Below are positions 51,941 to 60,553 of a DNA stretch of 64,000 nt, one piece after another (position 1 is the first letter of the stretch; each line of letters begins with the position of its first letter). The stretch covers positions 62,001 to 126,000 of the forward strand of contig NZ_ATAX01000035.1 in the NCBI RefSeq assembly GCF_000571935.1, given 5' to 3'. Source of the stretch: Ruminococcus flavefaciens 007c (GTDB lineage Bacteria; Bacillota; Clostridia; Oscillospirales; Ruminococcaceae). A program made the translations under genes and the position numbers. The notes beneath the pieces were generated by a model. It worked only from the letters and a program-made list of their open reading frames with translations, was not told where the DNA came from and ran no database searches.

Positions 51941-53524
51941 TTATTTATCGAGACTCTTAAGTGTCGGAAAGAGCAGTACATCCCTGATAGAAGCGCTGTT
52001 TGTCAGCAGCATTACCAGACGGTCGATGCCGTAGCCGATACCGCCCGTAGGAGGCATACCGATCTCAAGAGCATTGAGGAAGTCCTCGTCTGTGCGGTTA
52101 GCTTCCTCGTCACCCTGGCTGAGAGCCTCTTCCTGAGCCTTGAAGCGCTCACGCTGGTCGATAGGATCATTGAGCTCTGAATAAGCGTTACACATCTCAC
52201 GGCCTGTGATGAAGAGCTCGAAACGCTCAACATAGTCGGGAGCGTCGGGCTTTTTCTTGGTGAGAGGTGAGATCTCGATGGGGTGATCCATGATGAAGGT
52301 AGGCTGAATGAGGTGCTCTTCAACGAAGGCTTCGAAGAAGAGGTTGAGAATATCGCCGCGCTTGTGGCGATCCTCGTACTCCACACCCTTTTCATCAGCT
52401 ATTTTACGTGCTTCTTCGAGAGTATTGATCTCATTGAAGTCAACGCCAGAGTACTTCTTTACAGCGTCTATCATAGTGAGACGCTCGAAGGGCTTGCCGA
52501 GGTCGATCATATGCTCGCCGTAGGGAACGCAGGTAGTACCGCATACTTCCTGAGCAACGTGGCGGTACATATTCTCGGTGAGATCCATCATGCCGTAGTA
52601 GTCTGTATAAGCCTGGTAGAGCTCCATAAGTGTGAATTCGGGGTTATGACGGGTGTCAACGCCCTCATTTCTGAAAACTCTGCCTATTTCGTAAACTCTC
52701 TCCAGACCGCCGACGATAAGTCTCTTGAGGTAGAGCTCGAGGCTGATACGGAGCTTAACGTCTTCGTCGAGAGCGTTGTAATGAGTTTCAAAAGGTCTTG
52801 CAGCGGCGCCGCCTGCGTTTGAGACAAGCATGGGAGTCTCTACTTCCATGAAGCCCTGATCATCGAGGTAACGTCTGATGGAAGAGATTATCATGGAGCG
52901 CTTTATGAAGGTATCCTTTACCTCGGGATTGATAACGAGGTCGAGGTAACGCTGACGGTATCTTGTATCTGTGTCCTTGAGTCCGTGCCACTTCTCGGGA
53001 AGAGGGAGCAGAGACTTTGTAAGGAGGGTGATATTCTTGGCGTGGATAGAGATCTCGCCCTTGCGTGTTCTGAATACATAGCCCTCAACACCGATGATAT
53101 CGCCGATATCCCACTTCTTCTTGAATTCCTTGAAGAGGTCTGCGCCGACATCGTTGGAACGAACATAGACCTGGATACGGTCGGATTTGTCGCGGACGTC
53201 GATGAAGTTAGCCTTACCCATATCTCTCCAGCTCATGATACGGCCTGCGATACGGATGATATTCTCATTGAGCTTTTCCAGCTCGGCAGCCTTCTTCTCC
53301 TCATCATCGCCCACAGCAGCAAGTATCTCGGCCTCCTTGGCCTCATACTCCTTTTTGTAATCGGCAGCGTGGCCTGTTACATCGAACTTGGTGATAACGA
53401 AGGGATCGTGTCCCAGCTCGCGGAGATCGGCGAGCTTGTCGAGTCTGTCCTTCTTGAGTATATTAATATCCTGTACAGGCTCTTCTTCTGCCTGAACAGG
53501 GCTGTTTACCTGATTTTCGCTCAT
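51941..53524 (-). CDS. lysS: Lysyl-tRNA synthetase, class II
   Basis: 527 residues. N-terminal OB fold (AGRIMSWRDMGKANFIDVRDKSDRIQVYV), class II motif 1 SMIISSIRRYLDDQGFMEVETPML, motif 2 RVFRNEGVDTRHNPEFTLMELYQAY and motif 3 GIGYGIDRLVMLL. Charges tRNA-Lys. It follows greA at a 20-base gap, the common greA-lysS pairing, and probably uses the promoter upstream of greA. Confidence 0.98.
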   Translation of the reverse strand: MSENQVNSPVQAEEEPVQDINILKKDRLDKLADLRELGHDPFVITKFDVTGHAADYKKEYEAKEAEILAAVGDDEEKKAAELEKLNENIIRIAGRIMSWRDMGKANFIDVRDKSDRIQVYVRSNDVGADLFKEFKKKWDIGDIIGVEGYVFRTRKGEISIHAKNITLLTKSLLPLPEKWHGLKDTDTRYRQRYLDLVINPEVKDTFIKRSMIISSIRRYLDDQGFMEVETPMLVSNAGGAAARPFETHYNALDEDVKLRISLELYLKRLIVGGLERVYEIGRVFRNEGVDTRHNPEFTLMELYQAYTDYYGMMDLTENMYRHVAQEVCGTTCVPYGEHMIDLGKPFERLTMIDAVKKYSGVDFNEINTLEEARKIADEKGVEYEDRHKRGDILNLFFEAFVEEHLIQPTFIMDHPIEISPLTKKKPDAPDYVERFELFITGREMCNAYSELNDPIDQRERFKAQEEALSQGDEEANRTDEDFLNALEIGMPPTGGIGYGIDRLVMLLTNSASIRDVLLFPTLKSLDK

Positions 53525-53544
53525 TTTATATGTCCTTTCAGAGA

Positions 53545-54015
53545 TTACTTTGAGATCTCAACGACCTCGAACTTCAGCTCGCCTGCGGGAGCTTCAACGA
53601 TGAATGTATCGCCGACTCTCTTTTTCATAGCAGCCTTGCCGATAGGAGACTCGTCTGAGATAAGGCCCTCTTTAACGTTTGCGTGGTTGGTTCCGACGAT
53701 GGTAAAGGTCTCTGTCTTGCCTGTATCCAGGCGCTTGATAGTGATCTTTGAGCTCATACCGATCTCATCAACGGAGATATTATCGTCATCAACTATCTCA
53801 GCGTTATCAATAGTATACTGAAGTTCGTTGATCTGAGCTTCGAGGATAGCCTGTTCGTTTTTTGCCTCATCGTACTCGGCGTTCTCGGAGAGGTCTCCGT
53901 AGGAACGGGCAACTTTAAGTCTTTCGGCAACTTCCTTACGTTTATTGATCTTAAGGTCATCGAGTTCAGCAACGAGCTTTTCGTAGCTTTCTCTGGACAT
54001 CTTCTTTGTAGCCAT
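53545..54015 (-). CDS. greA: Transcription elongation factor GreA
   Basis: 156 residues from ATG 54015 (AAGGAG 10 bases upstream). N-terminal coiled coil (KISREGYEKL-like MSRESYEKLVAELDDLKINKRKEVAERLKVARSYGDLSENAEYDEAKNEQA) with the DLSENAEYDEAK acidic tip, then the FKBP-like domain. Promotes RNA cleavage in backtracked polymerase. Confidence 0.97.
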   Translation of the reverse strand: MATKKMSRESYEKLVAELDDLKINKRKEVAERLKVARSYGDLSENAEYDEAKNEQAILEAQINELQYTIDNAEIVDDDNISVDEIGMSSKITIKRLDTGKTETFTIVGTNHANVKEGLISDESPIGKAAMKKRVGDTFIVEAPAGELKFEVVEISK

Positions 54016-54055
54016 ATCAATGCACTCCTTAATATTTGATAATAAATGTGTAATC

Positions 54056-54243
54056 AATAACCGCCGTCAGGCGGTTATTACCCTGAACTGCGTTCAGGGA
54101 GCGCAAATTCTTTTATATGTAAGAGAATTTGTGTATCACATTTCTTTATGTCAAGCTCATTCTGTCCTAAAGGACAGACAAAGAGCAGACATTAATAAAT
54201 AGCATTACAAACTATTATACTATATTACGCGGAAAAAGTCAAT
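54056..54243 (-). promoter_or_regulatory. Promoter and hairpin-rich leader of greA-lysS
   Basis: Minus strand TTGACT (54238-54243), 17 bases, TATAAT (54215-54220). The leader of about 190 bases holds four successive hairpins: CTGTCC-TTTA-GGACAG, AAATTCTCTT...AAGAATTT, CCCTGAAC-GCA-GTTCAGGG (54082-54100) and AATAACCGCC-TGAC-GGCGGTTATT (54056-54079). No gene is in it. The regulatory class is unknown. Confidence 0.6.
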
Positions 54244-54304
54244 AGCTCTTTGAGTCCGGAATAGCTGTTTATCATATGCGGATAGGAGCAGAGGGGACGT
54301 CCTT

Positions 54305-54383
54305 GATGTGTTTTTTGCCGGCAGCTGAACAGTACAGCATCTGCTGTGCTGCTCATTATACAGTTCAGACAAAAAAGCACATC
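54305..54383. repeat. Imperfect long inverted repeat in the greA-ctpA gap
   Basis: Outer arms GATGTGTTTTTTG and CAAAAAAGCACATC, middle arms CTGAAC/GTTCAG, and an inner CAGCATCTGCTG palindrome. No open frame of note. The rest of 54244-54484 shows only a TTCAATGG-TTTT-CCGTTGAA hairpin (about 54429-54447), similar to the one at 13292, and no gene. Confidence 0.5.
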
Positions 54384-54484
54384 TGCAATTGTGCATAGCT
54401 ACAAAGATGAAAATATAATTTTTGAAATTCAATGGTTTTCCGTTGAATTTCATCGTTTTTTGCCACATTTACAGAAGGGCATAA

Positions 54485-54510
54485 AAAAGGAGACAGTTTC
54501 CTGTCTCCTG
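54485..54510 (-). terminator. Terminator of the ftsEX/M23/S41 operon
   Basis: On the minus strand GGAGACAG-GAAA-CTGTCTCC followed by TTTTTT, immediately after the S41 protease stop codon. Confidence 0.92.
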
Positions 54511-54515
54511 AGGTA

Positions 54516-55685
54516 TTACTGTTCCAGTAAGCTCATAGCCACATCTATGGCCTGTGCACGCTGTTCGTCGATGTTTTCGTCGGTATTTTCAACGGGATGA
54601 TCGGGAACCAGTCCCACGCCGTCGTAGCATTCCGAGAGCTCTGTCTTGTACTTAGCCACTGTGAGGACTACCGCGCCGTTATTGCCGAATTCGGTAGTCT
54701 GCTGCATAACGCCCTTGCCATAGGTCTTTTCGCCTACCAGCGGAGCCTTTGCGTAATCGCGGAGTGCAGCTGCAAAGAGCTCGGCAGCACTGGCGGTCTT
54801 GCCGTTTACGAGTACTACCATAGGAATATCCAGCTTTGTTTCGTCGGAGTATACAAGAGTCTCGCTGTGGCCGTCCTTATACTCAGCTGTTGCGATAACT
54901 CCCTCGGGAAGAAGGGGATCGAGGCACTCCGAAAGGGATTCCACTATACCGCCGCCGTTGTCGCGAACGTCGAAAACGATAGCCTTTGCACCGTTTGAGG
55001 TAAGTCTTTCGAGAGTTTCTATGAACTGCTGGGGAGTATTCTTCTTGAAGCCCTTTATATTTATATATCCGACGGACTCGTTGATCATCTCACCGCTGAC
55101 AGTGATCATTTCTATGGAGCGTCTTGTAAAGGTATAATCCTTGTCTATACCGCCTCTGCGCACAGTGAGGTTTATCTCCGAGCCTTCCGTACCGCGCATA
55201 GCCTCCACGGACTCGTCAAAGCCTGCCACAAGAACATCGACACCGTCAATAATAGTGATAATATCGCCCTTGCGGAGACCGGCTTCTTCTACGGGAGAAT
55301 CCTCCATGATCTCGGCGATGCGGATATATCCGCTTTCGTCCTCATCAAGGGTAAGACCGAGACCCACAAGCTGTCCTTCGTCCTCGCTCTGCTCAGTGAG
55401 GTACTCATCTTCCGAGAGGTATTTTGAGTATTTATCGTCAAGTCCCGAGATATATCCCTTGAGGATACCGTCGCTGAGTTCGTTTTCGTCTATGTCTCCC
55501 AGGTAGTTTTCGCGGACGAAGGTATCAAGAGTCTGAAGAGAATTATACTTCTTGCTCTTTTCGTTTACGTCCACGACCTTTTTATTGAAGCTTTGCAGCG
55601 AGAAAAAGGAAGTGAGGATAAATGTGACTGCGGAAGCGATAGCGATTAGGCTCAGCGCCAGACCAAGACTGATTTTCTTATTCAT
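54516..55685 (-). CDS. S41 family C-terminal processing peptidase
   Basis: 389 residues from ATG 55685 (a TTG seven codons earlier is possible; neither has a good ribosome site). One N-terminal transmembrane segment, PDZ domain about 95-185 (GLGLTLDEDESGYIRI, GDIITIIDGVDV), protease domain with the catalytic Ser in VNGKTASAAELFAAALRDY and Lys in VGEKTYGKGVMQQT. Extracytoplasmic serine protease, likely trimming cell-envelope proteins. Follows the M23 hydrolase, a conserved neighbour of ftsEX. Confidence 0.92.
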   Translation of the reverse strand: MNKKISLGLALSLIAIASAVTFILTSFFSLQSFNKKVVDVNEKSKKYNSLQTLDTFVRENYLGDIDENELSDGILKGYISGLDDKYSKYLSEDEYLTEQSEDEGQLVGLGLTLDEDESGYIRIAEIMEDSPVEEAGLRKGDIITIIDGVDVLVAGFDESVEAMRGTEGSEINLTVRRGGIDKDYTFTRRSIEMITVSGEMINESVGYINIKGFKKNTPQQFIETLERLTSNGAKAIVFDVRDNGGGIVESLSECLDPLLPEGVIATAEYKDGHSETLVYSDETKLDIPMVVLVNGKTASAAELFAAALRDYAKAPLVGEKTYGKGVMQQTTEFGNNGAVVLTVAKYKTELSECYDGVGLVPDHPVENTDENIDEQRAQAIDVAMSLLEQ

Positions 55686-55753
55686 ATTATCATCGCTTTC
55701 TGACAAAAATTCGGGCAGTTGATAGAACTGCCCAAATACTGTGTTTGATTGTT

Positions 55754-57145
55754 TTACGGACTAACGTAGCCCATAGGATCTACGGCTGAACCGTTTACGC
55801 GGACCTCAAAGTGGAGGTGAGCGCCTGTTGACCAGCCTGTGGAACCGATATAGCCTATTACCTGTCCCTGCTGAACGTACTGACCAACGGATACAGCTGC
55901 TGAAGCAAGATGTCCGTAAAGTGTCGAGTATGTTCCGTCGTGGGAGATAACAACATAGTTACCGTAACCGCCGCCGCAGCCGCAGCTGTAATCCTTGGGG
56001 TAGTCGTGAACGCAGTTGTTATTTACTGTAATTACTGTACCTGACTGTGCAGCACAGGCAGCACCGCCGTGGATACCTGCGTCACCTACGTCTATACCTC
56101 TGTGGAAGGTTCCCCATCTGGGACCGTAGCCGCTGGAGATATAGCAGAATCCGGGAGCGGGCCATGAGAAGCCCGAAGCGGAAGGTGAGGGGATATAAGC
56201 GGGTTCCTGATATGTGGGGGTATATGACTGACCGCTCTGTGCAGCCTGCTGTGCGGCAGCAGCCTGAGCAGCGGCTCTTTCCTGAGCAAGTCTTTGCTGT
56301 TCGGCCTCGTATGCAGCCTGAGCAGCTGCGGCCTGACGGGCGATCTCAGCCGATATCTCGGCGTCGAACTCAGCGTTCATAGCTTCCAGTTCAGCCATCT
56401 GCTCTGCTGTATAAGCCTCTTCCTGGGCTATACGGTCGATCTCGGCCTGAGTCTTGGAGTACTGATTGTTAAGTACTTCCATTTCGGCAGCCTTTTCCTC
56501 TTTACGCTTTGTCTGCTCCTCCATCTTCATTTCGAGGGTGAGCTTTTCGGACTCCAGATCCTTCTTGGACTGCTCCATCTTGTCGATGTCGCTGAGTATA
56601 TCATTGATAAGCTCCTCATCGTATGAAGCGATGCGGTTTACCATCTCAACTCTTGACAGCATATCGTAGAAGCTTGCCGTACCTACCATAACGGTAGCGA
56701 GGTTATCGTTTCCAGTAACGTACATAGCGCAGAGGCGCTTCTTGAAGAGTTCTACGTTACTGTCGATCTCTTCCTGCTGATCTACGATAGCCTGATCGAG
56801 ACCTGCGATATTGTTCTTTGTGGATTCGATATCGGCATTGATATTTTCAAGCTCCTTGTTGAGGAGTGAGATATTTTCCTGGATAATGTCGATCTGGTCG
56901 TTGAGTATCGACTGATACTGCTGCTCCTCGGCTTTATTGCCTGCAAGAGCGTCGAGCTGTGTCTGAAGATCACTGATCTTAGCTTTGTTGACGTTGATCT
57001 CTTCCTGCATCTCTGCAATGGTCATAGCGGAAGCCTTGTTGATATTTCTGCCTGAACCGGCAGGATAATTTGAGATAAGTGCGAAAGTGATCACTGAACA
57101 GGTCACAAAAGAGATGACCTTCTTAAACATATGTAGCTTTTCCAT
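55754..57145 (-). CDS. Coiled-coil M23 peptidoglycan endopeptidase
   Basis: 463 residues from ATG 57145. Signal peptide, then a long coiled coil about 40-270 (EEINVNKAKISDLQTQLDAL...EEAYTAEQMAELEAM), an Ala/Gln-rich linker, and a C-terminal LytM/M23 domain with zinc ligands in GTFHRGIDVGD and HLHFEVRVNG. The EnvC/CwlO-like layout implies activation by FtsEX across the membrane, supported by ftsX and ftsE directly upstream. Cleaves peptide cross-links during division. Confidence 0.93.
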   Translation of the reverse strand: MEKLHMFKKVISFVTCSVITFALISNYPAGSGRNINKASAMTIAEMQEEINVNKAKISDLQTQLDALAGNKAEEQQYQSILNDQIDIIQENISLLNKELENINADIESTKNNIAGLDQAIVDQQEEIDSNVELFKKRLCAMYVTGNDNLATVMVGTASFYDMLSRVEMVNRIASYDEELINDILSDIDKMEQSKKDLESEKLTLEMKMEEQTKRKEEKAAEMEVLNNQYSKTQAEIDRIAQEEAYTAEQMAELEAMNAEFDAEISAEIARQAAAAQAAYEAEQQRLAQERAAAQAAAAQQAAQSGQSYTPTYQEPAYIPSPSASGFSWPAPGFCYISSGYGPRWGTFHRGIDVGDAGIHGGAACAAQSGTVITVNNNCVHDYPKDYSCGCGGGYGNYVVISHDGTYSTLYGHLASAAVSVGQYVQQGQVIGYIGSTGWSTGAHLHFEVRVNGSAVDPMGYVSP

Positions 57146-57232
57146 AATCAAGCTGCGTATCGGACGTGGGTATTGCTGTCCGAATGCACACTCCTTTCAT
57201 AAAAAATTCACACTGTTCTTGAACGAACATTA

Positions 57233-58144
57233 TTATACGTCTATATGCTTTCTCGTGCTTATTACACTGCCCAGAGCTCCGATGAGAGCACCGAAGATGA
57301 GATATGCCAGTGCAAGGGGAAGTCTTATATCCTCAAAGGGGATAAGGCTCTTTACACCAAAGGTGTTCATGAGCATACCCTGCTCTGTTATCATATTATA
57401 TGCCGAGCGGTATATTGCCCATGTTATGAAGTAAGCGCCTGCGCCTGCGAAGAGACCTGTAACCATACCCTCAACGAAGAAGGGCATACGGATGAAGGCA
57501 TTTGTAGCGCCGACATACTTCATTATCTGTATCTCCTCACGGCGGGCAAAAACGCTTGCCTTTGTGGTATTGGAGATGATTATCATTGAAACGACTGCAA
57601 GAGCTATAATAACAGCGCCTGCGATAAGGGATACGACCTTTCTGAGCTCTCTGAGGAACTCTGCCACCTGCGGAGAAGCCGATGCGCTCTGGATATTGGC
57701 CAGTGAGCTTATCTGAGCTGTGGTGTCCGAGATCTTATCGGTATCCTTGACGGTAACGCTGAAACCGTCAGGCATAAAGCTTGCGTCGCTGCCGATATAC
57801 TCATCGAAGATCTTCTCTGCATTGGGGAGATTGGCTTTCTGTCTTGCAAGAGCGTCCTCCTTGGAGATGAAGGTAACCTTGTCGATATTGGGAAGCTCGT
57901 TGATAGCGGCTTCTGCTGCGGAGTTCTGCTCCTCGGTGGTGCCGACATTCATAATGACTACCACCTCGTTCTGGCTGCCAAGACCCTTTATCATGGAATT
58001 GAGGTTGATATAGAACAGACCTGCGATTCCCACGAGAAGAAGGGATATGAGCAGTACGCAGAAGGTAGCGAAGGCCATCATTTTGTTCTTCCATATATTT
58101 TCCACGCCCTGATTGGCCAGGTATTTGATACCGCTTATTTTCAT
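57233..58144 (-). CDS. ftsX: Cell division protein FtsX
   Basis: 303 residues. N-terminal transmembrane segment after KISGIKYLANQGVENIWKNKMM, a large extracellular domain (about 50-165) with FMPDGFSVTVKD, and three C-terminal membrane helices (SLIAGAVIIALAVVSMIIISNTTK, MPFFVEGMVTGLFAG). Transmits ATP hydrolysis by FtsE to the M23 hydrolase downstream. ATG overlaps the ftsE stop (ATGA). Confidence 0.96.
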   Translation of the reverse strand: MKISGIKYLANQGVENIWKNKMMAFATFCVLLISLLLVGIAGLFYINLNSMIKGLGSQNEVVVIMNVGTTEEQNSAAEAAINELPNIDKVTFISKEDALARQKANLPNAEKIFDEYIGSDASFMPDGFSVTVKDTDKISDTTAQISSLANIQSASASPQVAEFLRELRKVVSLIAGAVIIALAVVSMIIISNTTKASVFARREEIQIMKYVGATNAFIRMPFFVEGMVTGLFAGAGAYFITWAIYRSAYNMITEQGMLMNTFGVKSLIPFEDIRLPLALAYLIFGALIGALGSVISTRKHIDV

Positions 58145-59148
58145 TCTGCACCTCCCTCGGTTTTCTCGGTCAGTGCAGCCAGCAGTTCCTCGGGAGTTTC
58201 TGCTGCTGAAACGGGAGAGCCCTCTGTGATATTCACATCTATATTATCTGCCAGCTTCTGCATGAGCTCGGGCTCCTCGGAGCTGTTTCCCTCGGGGACT
58301 CCTCCGATAGCTGAGATAATATCATCTGCGGTCATATTTTCAATGGGGAGGTTGATAGCCTCTTCGGTATTGACATCCTCATCGTCGTGATCGTTTATGC
58401 GCTCGGCGTCGCTGATAGCAGCAGCCATTGCTTCCGTGGGCACCTCGGTGTCCATATCTGCCAGAAGCTCGTCGCCTGTACCTGCGATGACCTCGTCGAA
58501 TACGATCTCTCCTTCGGTTATATTGATTATACGTCCGCCGAAGTGTCTTACGAGGTCGTGCTCGTGGGTGACCATGAGTATCGTAGTACCCTGGTCGTTT
58601 ATGCCCTTGAGGAGCTCGACTATCTCGTATGAGAGCTCGGGATCGATATTACCTGTAGGCTCGTCGGCGATTATCAGCTGAGGATCGTTTACCAGTGCTC
58701 TTGCAATGGCTACACGCTGCTTTTCACCGCCTGAGAGTTCATCGGGGTAAGAATTTGTTTTAGCGTGGAGTCCTACCAGACTGATAACGTAGGGGACTCT
58801 TTTGCGTATGTACTTTATGGGGGCGTCAATAACTCTGAGAACGAAAGCGATATTTTCGTATACTGTCATTGACGGTATAAGTCTGAAGTCCTGGAATACA
58901 AAGCCGAGAGTACGGCGGAATTCAGGTATCTTTCTTTTTTTAAGCTTGTTCAGGTTATAGCCGTTAACGGTAACAACACCGCTGGTCGCGTCTATCTCCT
59001 TGAGCAGAAGCTTGATCATAGTACTTTTTCCCGCACCTGATGAACCTACCACGAAGGCAAAATCGCCGTCGTTGATCTTCAGGCTGACGTTATTGAGTGC
59101 GTCAACGCCGCTGGAGTAGGTCACGGATACGTTTTTAAGTTCTACCAA
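58141..59148 (-). CDS. ftsE: Cell division ATP-binding protein FtsE with acidic C-terminal extension
   Basis: 335 residues, TTG start. Walker A VVGSSGAGKSTMIKLL, signature LSGGEKQRVAIARALV, Walker B LIIADEPTG and the H-loop MVTHEHDLV occupy residues 1-225, the normal FtsE length. A further about 105 residues are acidic and low in predicted structure (DADTEV, NDHDDEDVNTEEAINLP, SSEEPEL). Such tails occur on some Clostridial FtsE proteins; their role is unknown. Confidence 0.95.
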   Translation of the reverse strand: MVELKNVSVTYSSGVDALNNVSLKINDGDFAFVVGSSGAGKSTMIKLLLKEIDATSGVVTVNGYNLNKLKKRKIPEFRRTLGFVFQDFRLIPSMTVYENIAFVLRVIDAPIKYIRKRVPYVISLVGLHAKTNSYPDELSGGEKQRVAIARALVNDPQLIIADEPTGNIDPELSYEIVELLKGINDQGTTILMVTHEHDLVRHFGGRIINITEGEIVFDEVIAGTGDELLADMDTEVPTEAMAAAISDAERINDHDDEDVNTEEAINLPIENMTADDIISAIGGVPEGNSSEEPELMQKLADNIDVNITEGSPVSAAETPEELLAALTEKTEGGAE

Positions 59149-59173
59149 TGGGTTACACCTACCTTAATCTGTA

Positions 59174-59194
59174 AAGGGCGGATATATACCGCCC
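59174..59194 (-). repeat. GGGCGG palindrome upstream of ftsE
   Basis: GGGCGGATATATACCGCCC, one of several dispersed palindromes of the type GGGCGG-AT(A/T)AT-CCGCCC, the core of the MITE-like elements at 3886 and 16410. It may end transcription of the gene at 59225. Confidence 0.55.
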
Positions 59195-59224
59195 CGAAGT
59201 CCTTATAATGCCGCGGGGGCGCTA

Positions 59225-60310
59225 TCAGAACTTGACAGGGTTAGCAGACAGGTACTTCTTTACCATAAGAGCGATCTTGAATATGATAGCGTGATCGAAC
59301 TCACGGAGATCAAGACCTGTAAGCTTTTTGATTTTTTCGAGTCTGTAAACGAGAGTATTTCTGTGAACGAAGAGCTTTCTGGAAGTCTCTGATACGTTCA
59401 GGTTATTCTCAAAGAATTTCTGGATAGTGAAGAGAGTTTCGTGGTCGAGTGACTCGATACTTCCTACCTTGAATACCTCGTGGAGGAAGGTCTCACAGAG
59501 AGTAGTGGGGAGGTGGTAGATAAGACGTGCTATACCGAGATTGTCGTAGCTTACGATAACCTTGTCCGTATCGAATACCTTGCCGACCTCAAGAGCCATC
59601 TGAGCTTCCTTGAAGGAACGTGCCAGATCCTTAACGCCAACTACGGCTGTACCGATACCAACATTGACTCTTGTATAGAACTCACTGCTGAGAGTATCAG
59701 CGATGGAACGTGCGAGCTTTTCGAGATCCTTTGAATCAACAGCGCTCTTGAGCTCCTTTACGAGAACTATATCTGTCTCTGTGATATTGAAGACGAAGTC
59801 CTTGTTCTTATCAGGGAAGAGGTTCTGGATAACATCATAAGCTGAAATATCGTTAGCGGAGATGATCCTTATGAGGAATACAGCGCGGCTGATCTCAGCG
59901 TTGAAGTGGAGCTCTCTTGCCTTGATGACAATATCTCCGGGGAGAACGTTGTCGAGTATAACGTTCTTGATGAAGTTGTTTCTGTCGTACTTCTCATCGT
60001 AGTACTGCTTGATATTGGAAAGTGCGATAGCGAGGATGCTTGCATACTTTGCAGCAGCGTCGTCAACGCCCTCAACGAATACAGCGTAATCGGGCTTTAC
60101 TCTTGAGCCGAAGGGCTTGTATGTGAAGCCGTCACGGATAAATATGTCGTGTGAATCGCTGAGATCGAGGGAAACGAACTCGTTGGTAGTACCTACACGA
60201 GTCAGGTCACTGCAGGCGATGATTGTAGCAGTCTCATCAACTACACCGATGGTTGCGTCGATAGAATCGCGCATCTGATGAACTAAACCCTGAAATAATC
60301 TGTTGGACAT
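59225..60310 (-). CDS. CdaR/PucR-type transcriptional regulator
   Basis: 361 residues; AAAGGA upstream. N-terminal sugar-diacid-recognition-like domain (LVHQMRDSIDATIGVVDETATIIACSDLTRVGTTNEF), a GGDEF-like middle part, and the C-terminal PucR helix-turn-helix FFENNLNVSETSRKLFVHRNTLVYRLEKIKKLTGLDLREFDHAI. Ligand unknown; it is not linked to a sugar-acid gene here. A perfect TTACAA-A-TTGTAA dyad at 60394-60406 lies about 85 bases upstream of the ATG and could be its operator. Confidence 0.88.
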   Translation of the reverse strand: MSNRLFQGLVHQMRDSIDATIGVVDETATIIACSDLTRVGTTNEFVSLDLSDSHDIFIRDGFTYKPFGSRVKPDYAVFVEGVDDAAAKYASILAIALSNIKQYYDEKYDRNNFIKNVILDNVLPGDIVIKARELHFNAEISRAVFLIRIISANDISAYDVIQNLFPDKNKDFVFNITETDIVLVKELKSAVDSKDLEKLARSIADTLSSEFYTRVNVGIGTAVVGVKDLARSFKEAQMALEVGKVFDTDKVIVSYDNLGIARLIYHLPTTLCETFLHEVFKVGSIESLDHETLFTIQKFFENNLNVSETSRKLFVHRNTLVYRLEKIKKLTGLDLREFDHAIIFKIALMVKKYLSANPVKF

Positions 60311-60393
60311 GGTTTACATCCTTTCTCTTAATAAGATCTTATTTTGAGCGGACCTTCAGAGAGAGTCGGGAGAGTAAATCTCTCCTCAACATA

Positions 60394-60406
60394 TTACAAA
60401 TTGTAA
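60394..60406. promoter_or_regulatory. Palindrome upstream of the CdaR-like gene
   Basis: TTACAA-A-TTGTAA, exact 6-bp arms with one central base. Downstream of a TTGACG on the minus strand. Candidate operator for autoregulation; binding is only inferred. Confidence 0.4.
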
Positions 60407-60553
60407 CACATTTTCGGCGTCAATTTGTTAACAAACTGTTAACTTTCGTCTGAAGGCTCACAAACATGACTTGCTTATATGTTGAATTTTGTCTATTTTC
60501 ACCATAGCGGTGAATTTTTTTGTAACCAAACCGTAATTTTTACGGTAAGAAAA

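Noticed and set aside
54220..54468. 82-residue minus-strand frame in the greA-protease gap
   Set aside because: It would include the greA promoter and long A/T runs; no ribosome site and no recognisable domain.
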